From the NCBI GenBank assembly GCA_047967505.1, contig CM106538.1: a stretch of DNA of 64,000 nt, one strand, 5' to 3'. This DNA comes from Dipteris shenzhenensis (lineage: Eukaryota; Polypodiophyta; Polypodiopsida; Gleicheniales). Positions within the stretch are counted from its first letter, which is position 1. Every line of letters begins with the position of its first letter. A program made the position numbers and the translations under genes. A model generated the notes under the pieces. The model worked only from the letters and a program-made list of their open reading frames with translations, was not told the DNA's origin and did not search any database. Shown one piece after another: positions 11,290 to 23,630 of the stretch.

Positions 11290-12700
11290 AGGGAGAGAAT
11301 TCCTGGCTCAAATAGTGGATTTCTTACTTACTGGACATCTACCTCGAGAGCTTAAGAAGAGTCAGAAATATCACTTCATACGAAAGAGCAGACAGTATAT
11401 GATGATTGATGATGAGATTTACATGAAAGGAGCTGATCAAATTTTGAGAAGAGTGCCCTGGAGAGAAGAAATATATTATATACTATCATCCAGTCATGAA
11501 GGAGCTTGTGGAGGACACTATGCTTTTAAGATCACACTGCAAAAAATACTTCTGGAGGGTTATGTGTGGCCTTCAATATAGAAGGATGTATAGCATTGGT
11601 GCACATCCTGCCATGAATGTCAGAGGATGGGAAAAATAATTCTTAAAATGGAGCCGAGAAATATCATGCTGGTTTATGATATTTTTGAAAGATGGGGGAT
11701 AGATGCAGTTGGTCCTCTACCCAGAACTACTAGAGGGAAATGTTATATGCTTACTGCAGTGGAGTATTTATCAAAATGGGCAGAGCTGAAGGCAGTAAAG
11801 AGAGTGGATAGCAAAGGGGTTGCTAATTTCATATATGAACACATATGCTGCAGATTTGGGATTCCCTTGGAGCTACTTTTAGATAGTGGTCCTGGATTCA
11901 GAGGAGAAGTGACAGATTATTTATGCAGCAAGCTGAATATAAATCATAAGTATATCACCCCATACTACCCTTAGTGCAATGGATTGAATGAGAATTTTAA
12001 TGGGGATTTTAAATTGATGATGACTAAGATGACTGGGAGCCACACCAAAAACTGGGATTTGGAGATGAATAGAGTTTTGTGGGCATACAGGGTAGCGGTG
12101 AAGCATAGCACTCAATTCTCTCCATTTCATTTGGTATATGGGAAAGAAGCAATTCTGCCATTGGATGTAGGGATACCAGCTTTGAAATTTTTAGTTGAAG
12201 AAGGATATGAGCCTGTAGACAGTTATAGGGAGAGATTACTAGCACTGCAGGTAATGCAGTTAGACAGGGATTTGGCTTTTGAGCATTATGCCAGAGTGCA
12301 AATGCAGAGGCAAGAATTGGAAAATGCAAAAATCAAGAAAAAAGAAATCGAAGATGAAGACTTGGTTCTTAGATACAATAGCAAACTGGATAGTACATTT
12401 CATACTGCATTTCAGACCGTGGGAAGGTCCATACAAAGTGGAGAAGAAATTTGAAAATGGAACTTATCAATTGACTAATTTAGATGGTAAAAAACATAAG
12501 AAGAGAGTCAATGGTGTCTGGTTGAAGAAATACTTTGCACAGTTGATGGTAGCACTGAAAGAGGAGGACCATGAAGATAATGAGCTGTGGCAAAATCAAT
12601 GGAAGTCAATGCAAAGTGAAGAAGAAGAAAATTTGGATCGATCATCTCTTTTTGGCTCACTACTGGACATGAATGTCATAGTAGAAGAAAGGGGTTGCTA
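11290..12700 (+). pseudogene. Tat element integrase
   Basis: The HHCC zinc region (SSHEGACGGHYAF, then CTSCHECQRMGK) is followed by the catalytic core. WGIDAVGPLPRTT gives the first Asp. LLLDSGPGF gives the second, with the usual DNG changed to DSG. GLNENFNGDF carries the Glu. TAG at 11972 replaces the Gln of the usual YYPQxNG. The C-terminal part (GPYKVEKKFENGTYQL, WLKKYF) lies in another frame after a shift near 12410. The coding part ends next to a purine-rich tract (GTAGAAGAAAGGGG, 12681-12694) that is a good polypurine-tract candidate before the 3' LTR. Confidence 0.88.
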
Positions 12701-12704
12701 GAGA

Positions 12705-14730
12705 TGTGTGGATAAAAAATGTCAATATCTTTTCCACTTGTTGCATGCTGATGGATAGGTGCATAGCTATGTACTTAGCTAGTTGGTGATGGCTTTGAGC
12801 TATGGATACTCTCATAAAAATCTCTACACTAATGTAGAGATTTTCTTGAGATGTAGATACTCTTGCAGGGACTCTTGGGAGATGATGAGTTGCAATGTGG
12901 GTGCACCAGTCACTCTAGAGCATGGTATCCATTGTGCGACAACGTTTTATTATAGGATGACATGTGCTCATTGTGATTGTCGCAAGTCATGTGTATATAG
13001 TGGCTTGCAAATGTGTGTACACAGTCAATGATTTGGGCATTAGTTTTGAGATCTGTGTATGTATTTGTGTGCTTGCTCATGTGTGAATGAATAAATGTGC
13101 AAGTGCTTGGGGTGGAGTTTTTTGGTGTGCATTTGAGAGGGGTAAAAAAGCAAGATCTTTGGAAGTTTGTGGAACATGATGTGGCCATGCAAACACATGT
13201 AGCCCATCTACGTGAATCTGGACGGAAGGCGAGATGGGGGACTTCAAAAGAAAGAAGAGGTGTTGTGGACAAGGAGCTGGTAGAAGCAGAGAGAGTGAGG
13301 GGAGAGTTGATGGAGTGGCCAAGCCGAGGATGAGGTTGCAGAAGGAGGCGTGGTGATCTAAAAGGCCTAAACGGGAGAGCTGGGTGATAGAAGGGATGCT
13401 TTCTTCATAGTGCGCGAGATTGATGAATTCTTGGTTGGAAGGAGGTTACGAGCTATTGCTTAGTGGAAGCCTGAGGCATAGTTGTAGTACCATTTCTGCT
13501 GTCAGGAGGACTATGGCGATATAAGCTATCAGTATGGAGTACTCTACGAGCGAGAGAAAGATACAGATGCTGGACTTAGTTGTGTAAGTGCAGAGATGGT
13601 TGATGCAATCCGCTAGCCAGTCTTTCTCACTCTTTAGTCACTGACTGCAGTTTTGGGGAGATTTACGGAATGCTAGAGCTCAGTGTTTGAGAAGGAGATG
13701 CTGTGGAGTAGTTATGATCACATAAGTTACGAGTTGCTGCTCTTGATGAAGACTTATGAGTCTTGGCTGTGGGATTTTGATTGTGGTTAATGCATTGAAA
13801 AGTCTCGAAGATAATGATCATGCGAGCCGTTGGAGGAGCTGCTTGAAGAGCTGTGAAGCTGTGGATGCAAAGGAGACCGGTTGTGGAGCTTGCTACGGAT
13901 GCGTGGAGAGCAGATTGTGAGCAAGAGTTGCTGAATTTGCTGAGAGGACATTGCGGGAAGCCAGAGAGAGCCACGAACTGCATTTCCATCGCTAGGAACA
14001 GGTGATTTTTGAAGGTTCCAATGCCAGCAGCCAGAAAAAGAGGGCGGCCTATAGAAAAAGCCTGTAGGAGGCTACTGAAATCTGCCCTAACCAAGTTGCT
14101 TCCAAGTGTTTTTGGGCTGCGTTTTGCCAGGTTCTTGAAGAATTTTCAGTTCAGATTTTGTGTGGGTTAGGGGAGAAGCCACAGAAGGAGATTTGGACAG
14201 GAAAGTTGCTGTTTTTTGTGATTTCGAGCTCTATTTTGATAAATACAATTTGCTCTAATTATTCTAAGGTGTTCCCGAGGTGTTGTGGCTAGGAGCTATA
14301 GGAAGAGAGGTGTTTTCTGAATTTCTAAGTTGGCTATAGCAAAACAGCAGCAAAAGGGGTGAAACAGGAGGAGTTTTGTGGAGTCTGGAGTCAAATATAT
14401 GCAAGTTTTGTGGACTTTTTTGAAGCAGAGCTATGTGGCCTTGTTGTAGCAGAGAATCTATGATCTTTTGATGCCAGAGAGTGTATGAAATCAGACTGGA
14501 ATTGAGCTGATTTGTAATTTGAATATAGTCTCATGTGTGAGATCACTCTGGATGGGTTTTCCTGTGTAGTTTTGTGTAAAGAGTCAAAGCTGAAACTGAG
14601 TTTTTGTATACATGCTTGAAATAAAGTCTGTTGATATCTTTGGGTGTTTGGTTCTGGGTGTGTTTGTTCTGTGTGTGAGAGTGTGACACACTATAAAGGT
14701 GCATATAGCTATACCGCTTCTGTGTCATCA
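12705..14730 (+). repeat. 3' LTR of the Tat element (2026 bp)
   Basis: Same start (TGTGTGGATAAAAA) and end (TGTCATCA) as the 5' LTR, lacking the 109-bp duplication. Many scattered substitutions separate the two LTRs, so the insertion is not recent. Confidence 0.92.
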
Positions 14731-15680
14731 ACTGCTCCAAGGCAAATGGCATATGCTAATCCTCACGCCCTCTCCTACATCTACGCTTGCTACTATAACG
14801 TATGAGCTGTTAACCGTTGCGGCAGTTAACACAAGAGAATCGCAATTAGAACAAAGATTTTTACGCTGCTAAGTGTAAGTTTCTTTTACACGCTCATGTT
14901 CTTCAATAGGAATGATTGTAGTGATCATTCAACCTTCGGATTAGAGGTAGATTACAATAAAGGATTTTTATTCAATCACACCTCAAAGAGTGCTCATTGC
15001 TTGATTTAGAGAACAACCCTTAGAAAAGATAAATAGAGGAAAACATATATTGATTCAGCGTCTAGCAGAAATTCAAAGCTCAACTAATCACACAAAAAAC
15101 CATCTTCATTTCAAACAAGGATCCAAAAGGCAACAAAACCATACATTGCCAGAGAAAAAAACATGGTATGAGTAACCACTCTCATCAAAATCTATGACAA
15201 ACCCATAGCTGCTTATAGTGAAGACTCCAGATGGCCTACTCTCCATAAGGAGGTTGTGTGTGGAAAATTGTGCCACGTGCATGATAATCTATGAACGGGA
15301 AATGCAAGGTTAACATATCATCTACATGGGAGCCTCTGACTTGCACGTCAACATAGGAGCCATCATGGAGAAGAACATGCCCCTTCAAAGATGGAACAAG
15401 CACAATCTATTGGACATTGTTGCAAGTGTAGCAAAAAGGTCTTATGGGATCATGAGTGACTCAAGAACCTCTGCAACTAGTGCAATGGTGCTCCACAAGT
15501 GGTGAATTGAGGCTCATGAACTGAAGTACTCCCATCACATAGAATTTAAACAACCAACAACTAGTAAGCACATAGGGAAAACCATTGATGGAGCAAAAAG
15601 TTAAATACATGCACCTTTTAGCCCATAGCCAAGTTTTGACACTTGTCTTAGGCCCACACTTGTGTTGTGTGAACTTCCAT
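14731..15680. other. Intergenic, nothing recognised
   Basis: No coding or repeat signature could be supported between the gypsy element and the GA tract. Confidence 0.5.
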
Positions 15681-15712
15681 AGGGAAGAGAGAGAAAGAGA
15701 GAGAGAGCAGCT

Positions 15713-15744
<32 letters not shown>

Positions 15745-15905
15745 GCTTGGAAGAGAGAGAGAGAGAGAGAGGACTTCGATGTACAACAAGGAGAAGAGGG
15801 GGGGAGAGAGAGAGAGAGAGAGAGAGAGGGGAGAGAGAGAGAGAGGGAGAGAGAGAATGGGGGGAGGGTGCCTTGAAAAAGAAAGAGAGAGAAAGAGGGA
15901 GGGAT
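15681..15905. repeat. GA microsatellite cluster
   Basis: Long runs of (GA)n, interrupted by short unique pieces, on the + strand. Open frames on both strands (Arg/Glu or Ser/Leu strings) are artefacts of the dinucleotide repeat. Confidence 0.9.
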
Positions 15906-16044
15906 AGGTGGAGATCACATGCCCTTAATCAATCATGAAAAACCAAAAACAAACAAGTGGACCAATAAACAATTCACGAATAAAAACTTTAAAAAAAATC
16001 AAAATTTTGCCCATCTCCAAGAAGAACCTTTAGTAAGGCACCTC

Positions 16045-16260
16045 TGGCCTACCCAGAGGTAGGCCAAAAACCTTCGACTCTATCTCAACCCGAAGTAGCA
16101 TCGGCTACGTCATGCACAAAACAATTGGCCATGCAAAACAAAGACTCCGCATGGAGCAACACGTCCCCATCTCCTTGTCAGCCATTTGGCCATCCCCACC
16201 GAAATTTGGCTTCTAGAAACGCGTCGCCTCCAAATATTGGCCTACCATAGGGCAGGCCAA
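16045..16260. promoter_or_regulatory. Two GGCCTACC palindromes upstream of the BSP gene
   Basis: TGGCCTACC...GGTAGGCCA at 16045-16066 is a perfect 9-bp inverted repeat with a 4-bp spacer. TTGGCCTACC...GGCAGGCCAA at 16237-16260 repeats it with one mismatch. They lie about 370 and 150 bp before the BSP start codon. A regulatory role is inference only. Confidence 0.3.
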
Positions 16261-16411
16261 AACATCGGGGGTAGCTCATCAGAGCCGGCAAGCTCATTCA
16301 TTCATAGTTTATTACTTGAGCCGGCTTGTAACACATGGAGGCATTTGCTACCAGAAGTTTTTGTGGCTTTGTGATTTCTTCAACAGATGCCTCGCCTCAT
16401 TCGCACTCTTC

Positions 16412-17120
16412 ATGGCTGCCTCGAGTGACGCCGCCTTGTCCGTCAATTTCGTCGTCGAGAACTTGGCCGATTCCAGTCCTGGCGGCCAGCGCTTCGACGC
16501 TTCCGTTGGAGTTGCAAATGCCACGGCCATGCTACGTTCTGCTTTGTCATTCATCGATCGCATCTTCTATCTCGGATCCACTATTCCCCGCAAGCCGGTG
16601 ACTGAGCTCATATTCTCTCTGGACAACGACACCACTGGTTTCGTGGCTTTTGTAGTAGGGGGTACGAACAATCAATCATTCATGCATCTGAGCGACACAT
16701 ACGTCGCCAGCTACAACCGAAGCCCAGACGTGGCAAGAGAGACAGAGGGTATTATCTATCATGAATCCACTCATGTGTGCCAGTGGGACGGACAAGGAAC
16801 CGCGCCAGCGGGCTTGATTGAGGGCATTGCAGACTACATAAGATTGCTTGCCGGCTTGGCTCCCTCGCATTGGGTAAAGCCAGGTACAGGCGACAGGTGG
16901 GATCAAGGCTACGCAGTAACTGCTTGCTTCCTGCGATACTGCGAGAGTTTAAGGCCCGGGTTTGTGAGAGAGGTGAACGCAAAGCTTTCTATCGGCACAT
17001 GGAACATGGATTTCTTTCCACAACTCTTGGGCAAGACGGTGGATGATTGAACTCTGGGCTGGCTACAAAGCAATGGATGCAAAAGATTTAGCAGGTTCAT
17101 CCTCTACCGAAAACGCCTAA
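16412..17120 (+). CDS. Basic secretory protein (BSP) family peptidase, C-terminal frameshift
   Basis: This is a plant basic secretory protein (PF04450), a putative zinc metallopeptidase family linked to defence and normally secreted. From ATG 16412 it reads SVNFVVENLADSSPGGQRF, then a conserved middle, then the zinc motif HESTH (HExxH) at about residue 115. GLIEGIADYIRL and a WDQGYAVTACFLRY segment follow, all family hallmarks. The first frame stops at 17050 just after GKTVDD. One base further on, the typical end (LWAGYKAMDA...) continues to TAA 17120. A single extra T near 17047 explains both, so this is either a sequencing error or a mild late mutation. No signal peptide is evident after ATG 16412. 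Upstream in-frame sequence lacks an ATG, so either a short upstream exon is missing or the protein is not secreted. It is the best-preserved host gene in the window. Confidence 0.88.
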
Positions 17121-20100
17121 ACTTTTTGGCCATTTATATTAGAATTTCTTTTGGTGAAGTATTCATTTTAGGGGGTTTGTTATGAGGATCTCCTTTATCA
17201 TTTATGATTCATCATAAGAATCATAATGAAGTTCCACTTTATATCCTACAATACGATTTTCTCATATGGTATATTTGCACTTGATGCACATATGATGATC
17301 ACTTATGTTATGGGGTGTGTGTATGTGCATGCGTGTGTGTGTGCGCGCGTGTGTGTATATGTGAAGAGAGAGAGAGAGAGAGAGATTATAGGTATATTAT
17401 TTAGAATATAGTTAGTTTCTTATTAGTATATACTTTACCCATAGTCTAGAGGCAATGCCTTTGAGCATTCATGCTCTCTTGTTAGCTCTACCTTGTATAT
17501 CCTTGCCTATTCTCCTATCTATTCTAATTTTGCTCATGCATGATCTCTCTCTCTCTCTCTCTCTCTCTCTCCCCCCCCCTCCATCCACCCCCCAAAATCA
17601 ACTCATGAGCATCGTCCTCCTCTATCAATATACTCCAACACTTCATAAAAATTTTGATAATGAGGACAATGCTGTTAGTGCACATCATGTGGACGACCAT
17701 TATTGCATCTCTTCCATCATCATTTTGGTCATCACTCATAGTATGAAAAATGTTTTCACATCTAAGATTGTGTCCCTCGAGTAGTATTTTACTCACAGTG
17801 CAAAGAGAAAGGACACATAAGCGTGACAAGCTTTACCATGTGGGCTCTAATCCTCATAACAAACCCCAAAAAATGAATACTTCACCAAAACAAATTCTAA
17901 TATAAATGGCCAAAAAGCTATCATTTAACTCAAAATTTAGCTAAATCCCTAATTCCTACTTTAGCGCATACTAGTGCATAGAACAAATGCAATGCAATCA
18001 CAAGTTCATAGACCACCTAGTTTGCTAGCTTCTTATCTAATCAAGATTTTTAATATTCTTTAATCTTTAACTATTTAATATATGGTTTCGCTGAAATATT
18101 TCTAGCTTTCCAAAAACATTCATAGGTATGAAACTATTTTTTAAGCAAAAAATGTTCTCTTGAATCTTTCTTGTCCTTTCCTATGCTTTTGTAGATTTAG
18201 AATAAGTTTCCTAAAAGTTAGAAGAATACTTTTTCAAAAGATGGGAAGTGCTTTTCATATTCATAACTTCTTTTGCAATATTTAGAATAGTATCCAACTG
18301 ACATACCATTTTCAATATAAGTTGCTTTTACAAGTTTAGCTTTTGTCAATGTTTTATGACCTCAAATAAACTTTTTGACTGTATAATATAAATCCTTAAA
18401 TCTTCAAAAGCTTTGTAGAGCTTTGAGTAGTCCTTTGGAATTTCAATGTCTTCCTTGGTATCTCATCTATGAAAGCATGCTTCAAATCCTTTTTAAGCAT
18501 GGATGTGAATATCTTCTTTGGTTCCCCAACATGAGAAAAGCCTTTTCCAGGTTCAAAATAGTTTTTCTAGTTCGATAGCATTTTTTCCCACATTGAGAGC
18601 TATTCAAGAATTCTAGGTTTTAAACTTTAGCTTTGTTATAACTTTTCATCATTGAAAGAATGACAGGATCAAATTGATAGAAGTCGAAACCCCAACACTA
18701 GAATAACACAATGCTACATTAGGGTAGAGACAATAATGCATGCACATATCCCACCTCTCTCACAAAGAAGTAAAAAGTACAAACACAATGGGCAACAAAC
18801 AAACAAACAATGAGGTAGAACAAAGAGTGTAACCGACAACAAAACCCAATGAGTCAGAACCCAAACCATACAAGAAGGCAAATCAACAACTAAGACACTA
18901 TAGAGACACACATATACATGATGAGAGATAAGCAAGAACTCCAAAACCCATGCTTGTTCAAACCCACATAATAGGCCCTCATGTATACTATAAACGGGTA
19001 TACAATCTAACTCCCACATTGGTACAACAACGAGTCAATGGAAATCCATAGGATACCTTACTACTAGACCATCTTATAGCAAAAAGATGCTTTTTGTTGC
19101 ATTACTAGTGATACCATGAATGATTTAGTAATAGCCCTTGCAATTGAAATGGTGCGACATCACATGTATAAATACTATAGTTGAAAGAAAACATTAATTT
19201 CTCTTGATGGGAGAGATGCACTAGCGTGAAAATAGGTAATGAACCTCATTAGACCTTGATTTCCATTTTTCCCTACCCTCTTTTTATATGCGATTTTGAT
19301 AGAGTGAACATCAACTCAAAAATGATCAACATGGTATCCTCCACAATCATATGACATTGCAAAAATAAACAAGTAAAAACTCCTAATACATGCTAGGAAT
19401 CCTCAAAGCATCAATGGAAACACTAAGCCATCCAATTACTAACATAAAAAGTGTCTCATTCAAATGAGCTGGAGCCCCTCACACATGAGCATAGGATATC
19501 CAACTCCATGATCAATGCTATAACACCTCAATCCAAAAAAGACATCAATGAATCCATTATTGGAAACAATAGCATCATCACCTCAAAACAAAGTGCATGG
19601 CCTCTCTCATGTGAGTGGAAGTGCAATAGAAAGGCAATGGCAGTGAAAGTGCATGGACCCATCTTGTAAGTGTAGGAATGTGATCAACAACATAAGTAAT
19701 TGACCTAGGTAGATTTAGACCCACAAGAGGATAATACTCCATTCCTTATCTCAATGGAAGATCAACTCTACTCAAGGATTTCTTACCACCGCTCAAGCAA
19801 AACCCCAACCCACATGTTCATGGCCTTAGTAATGGCAATGACTAGCATTTGCTCCATGTGAGGAAAAAGAGCTAGCTGTAATGTGCAGGCAGAGCTGAGT
19901 GTAATATATCTTTTAAGCTCCACTTAGAACTTGGTCCATTTGTTGGTCATGCTTTGCATACCTCCAAAAACTAATGCCACATATTTGTGGCCTCGGAAAG
20001 ACAATTTCTAGGATCCGCTCAATGAGGTGCAAGAGCTAAGTGTAATATGCAAGTGTACGGTCTACATTATTGGCCTAGGAAATTCACACAATTTGTACAT

Positions 20101-20740
20101 GATGGCCTACCACTTTGCTTTGAAAGTTTCTCACTAACACTTGTCCTAGTCTGGATTCATTAGATCAAAATCATGATAAGAATGTTAATAGAGAGGTCAT
20201 AGAGGGACACATTATAGGCAATAAATCCAAACGGATAACTTGTAATGAGGGACAATAAATTGCTTGGACATAGGCAGAGCTGTGAAACATTTGTGGGTGC
20301 AGAAACATTGGTTATGGCATAAGTAGAGCGACTCATCTTTTCTTTTTTTTGAAATTTTTTCAAAGGGCACATCAGGGCTTTTCCTTGCCCCGATTTACCT
20401 ATTGCATATATTTCTCTATTACATTGTTTGTGAGTATAAATTTGTAGGCTTTGTTACAACAATGTGCCTACTTCCCAGGGCCAATCATCATCATCACTTT
20501 GGTCATTCTCCTCGTTATCATCATTGTCACCCCCCTTCCCCATCACCACTGCCAAGTTCCTCCTAATCCTCATCATCTGTAGTTGCTCCCCTTGCACAAA
20601 GGGCTTCTTACAAGGCTTTGTCCATATCTTCTAGTTGTTTAAAAATCACACATGTTAGACATTACCACATCTTCTACTTGTTGAATTTAATAAATACATA
20701 TAGTTTGAAGATCTTACATCAACAAAAGGGATGTATTCTC
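17121..20740. other. Gene-poor stretch with small microsatellites
   Basis: No gene recognised. It contains (GT)n and (GA)n near 17325-17385 and (CT)n near 17541-17571. The longest frames (about 100 codons) lack any family signature and cross these repeats. Confidence 0.6.
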
Positions 20741-20749
20741 CATTTCTTC

Positions 20750-21425
20750 AAGTGTCTGAAGGAGTTCCCTCATGTTGAGGAATTCACAAGGGGGCAACTT
20801 AAGACAACATGTAGGTATACAATAGGGGGGTATCTTGAGATGAGAAATAAGCTTCTCAATTAAAAATTTAAGTTAGGGGGGCATGCCATCTTGAATGGGG
20901 GGGTGGGCATGGTTGTCCACGGGTAGCACTACTACTTTTTACCTTAAACATACAACAAATACACATGCACATTTGACTAGTTACCATGGCCATGTACCAA
21001 GGGTATACATGAACTAAGCCCAAACTATTTCTAGTTTTATGCCATGGCACAAGGGAAAAAATGGCGAATATTAGCCCAATGGTGAATATTTGAAGGAGGT
21101 ATAATTTATGCCCAGGGAACTCACAAGGGGAAACTTATGATATCACGTGAGTGTACAATAGAGTGTTTTTTTGAGATAAGGCATAACCTTATACATTAGG
21201 GGTGGGGGCCGAGGCCCTTTTTACTTTTTCCCAATCTTAAATTTAAGTTAGGGGGGCCTTGAAATATTTGGGAAGGGAGAGAGAGGGGTGTAGGGAAATA
21301 CAAGTTTTCCCCCCCTTGACATCAAAAGTACATACACATTTGACTAGTGACAATTGGTCATGTACCAAGAGTGAATGAACTAAGCCTCTATGGTTAGTTT
21401 TAGGCCATGGTAGTGAAAAAAATGA
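20750..21425. repeat. Diverged tandem duplication, about 340-bp unit
   Basis: The series AACTCACAAGGGG, ATTTAAGTTAGGGGGGC, ACATTTGACTAGT, CATGTACCAAG and GCCATGG appears in the same order at 20780-21045 and at 21115-21410. No coding signal. Confidence 0.7.
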
Positions 21426-21464
21426 ATATTACCCATTGGTGAATATTTGAAGATGGTCTTATGT

Positions 21465-21905
21465 ATATCATCTAAATTTTCTTATGGTCAAAGCTAAATA
21501 ATTGAGAAAGAATGCAGATTTAAGGAAAGGGGGGACATAGGACACTTTTGGTGGTATCCTTAAAAGCATAAATATGGGTGTTTTATTCTACTACATGGAT
21601 AATATATAGGGGGTTTTCTTGAAGTTCATGCACGTAGGTGATGTCCCCCTAGTACTAAGAGTGAATCCCTTGAGAGTTTATGTCGAGGGGATGTGATCTA
21701 AATTTTCTTTTGATCTAATCCAAACTCAATCTAAATTTCTAAAAAATAATGTAGATTTCGAAAAGGGGGCATATTAGACTTTTGGTGGTATCCTTATAAG
21801 TTAAAATAGGGGTGTTTTATAAGCCTACATGGGTCATATATAGGGGGTTTCCTTGAATTTAATGCACGTAGATGACATCTTAATTTTATTAAGAGTGAAT
21901 GTCCC
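21465..21905. repeat. Diverged tandem duplication, about 235-bp unit
   Basis: ATCTAAATTTTCTT, CTTTTGGTGGTATCCTTA, GGGTGTTTTAT, ATATAGGGGGTTT and AAGAGTGAAT occur in the same order twice, starting near 21468 and 21697. Function unknown. Confidence 0.7.
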
Positions 21906-23630
21906 AGGCCCTCATACCATTTTGGTACACATTTTTAATTCTTTCTCCATACAACCCTTGCCCTTTTTTAAATACTAACATTTACAAGAATATATGTTAG
22001 TTATAATGATTTAGATGCTAGAATCCAAACATACTAAAAGAAGAAAAACATAATGGAACTTACAAAATATTCATTGAATGTGTCCTACCTAAGCTTAAAA
22101 AAGATATTGGCCCACTTTTACCGCCCTAGCCACTAGCTAACCGTTTTTTCCAGATTTAAGGACTTGAGGTATCTTACTCAGCATCCAGTGAGACTCAAAC
22201 CCATTCCTTTTTCTATGTGGGCTAGTGCCGAAATTCTTTGCGATCTAGTCAAACCCAATCATCGAGAATTTGGGCCACAATGAGCTTAAAACCCAATCCT
22301 TCTTCTTTGCAGGCTAGTGCTAAAATTCCTCCCCCTGGATCCTGAACTTAGAGTTGATGCATGCAATTGATGATCCTTTTACCTCATGAATCTACTAAGA
22401 TGTGATTATTTCCATCGGGTAGAGTGGTGGAATTTGGGATTAAGTTTCCATAATAGTACTTTCACCTCTTGTGGCAGAGTGTATGACATGAACTCTGCCT
22501 CTCCCCTCACTAGCCTCAAAAGTGCCTCAAGAGATAGAGATTGGGGTAGGTGGTCTGCCTTTGCTCTTCTCTCTCTTCTCTATAAATTGGTTTTCCCTTG
22601 TGGAGGGGTTTAATTGCATGACCAACTTGTGCACCTTTTCCTTGTTACTACTCAAGGTGGTGGGAAGATCCCCTTTTTGTCCTTCCAAAACTATCACTTG
22701 ACATACTCCATTCTAAAGGCACATTTCCCAAAAAGCATAAAAAAGAGAAGCTCAAACCCAAATATGAAAAAGACAATACAAAAGAAAAGGAAAGATAAAG
22801 AAAGAAGAGAGGTCAAAGAGGACACCTCATCTTCTATTTCTCTCCTCTTCCAACACTTATTTCATTAATTTTGGACTCATGAATATGTCTACTTTTGGAC
22901 TATTCCTTAAAATCCTTTCCAACTGAAAAGTTTACTTTATGAAACTGTCATTCGAGAATCAAAAGTTTACTTTTTGGAACTATCATTTTCACATAAGACA
23001 TTTCAAAATATCTCTCTACAATGTTGTACAAATAATGCAAAAACTACTATTAAATCCTAAATTTGTATTTCTTGTTTATAAGAATCATATTCTTAAAATA
23101 AAAAATGCGAGTTATTAGTTTAAATCCATGAAAAACCATGCTATTGAGGATTCACAACATTTTAAAAATGTATACATAAGAGACTTGTAAGACTCTTTTT
23201 ACTTTCAATGCAGAAAACTATAACACTCTTCAATATTCAAGAAATTAAAAGGTTTATATACACATGAGACATGATGGAAGCCTCTTTTGTACTCCAAAAA
23301 ATAGCAATAGCTATGCTTGCAATTTTACATTATCATGTCATAAGTTTTACAACAAATATTGCTCTGGATGAGTCTTTGTACAAAGGATCTCCTGTGGCCT
23401 TTTCAATAATTTAATTTTTCCTTTACAATGAGTTTAGTACAAATGGGCGATCCAAACATTTGCTTGTTTGAATGTCCTTTTCTATCATGATCACAGAAAT
23501 GAGCGATCCAAACATTTTCTTGTTCAAAATGTCCTTTCTGTCATCACTTGTCGCTTGGGTGCCATCTTCATTCACTCTCATCTGACAACCACCACCACCT
23601 TCACTCTTTCTCGATATTTGAATGGTGTTA
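21906..23630. other. Intergenic, nothing recognised
   Basis: AT-rich sequence downstream of the DUF7869-like gene. A 40-bp near-duplicate around GATCCAAACATTT appears at 23449 and 23504. No gene supported. Confidence 0.5.

Larger units (their letters stand above)
4944..14730 (+). mobile_element. Ty3/gypsy LTR retrotransposon, Tat lineage, complete but inactive
   Basis: Two long direct repeats starting TGTGTGGATAAAAA and ending TGTCATCA flank an internal region. That region holds gag, protease, reverse transcriptase, RNase H, a second RNase H-like domain and integrase, in gypsy order. An extra RNase H between the RT-RNase H and integrase marks the plant Tat group. All domains carry stops and frameshifts, so the element can only be non-autonomous. 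No matching target-site duplication is visible (ATATGG before the 5' LTR, ACTGC after the 3' LTR). This suggests rearrangement or mutation of a flank. Confidence 0.9.

Noticed and set aside
15585-15938. Arg/Glu-rich frame of 117 codons and its Ser/Leu antisense
   Set aside because: Artefact of GA dinucleotide repeats.
18714-19019. 101-codon hydrophobic Cys/Leu-rich minus frame
   Set aside because: No family signature, no neighbouring gene features; likely chance.
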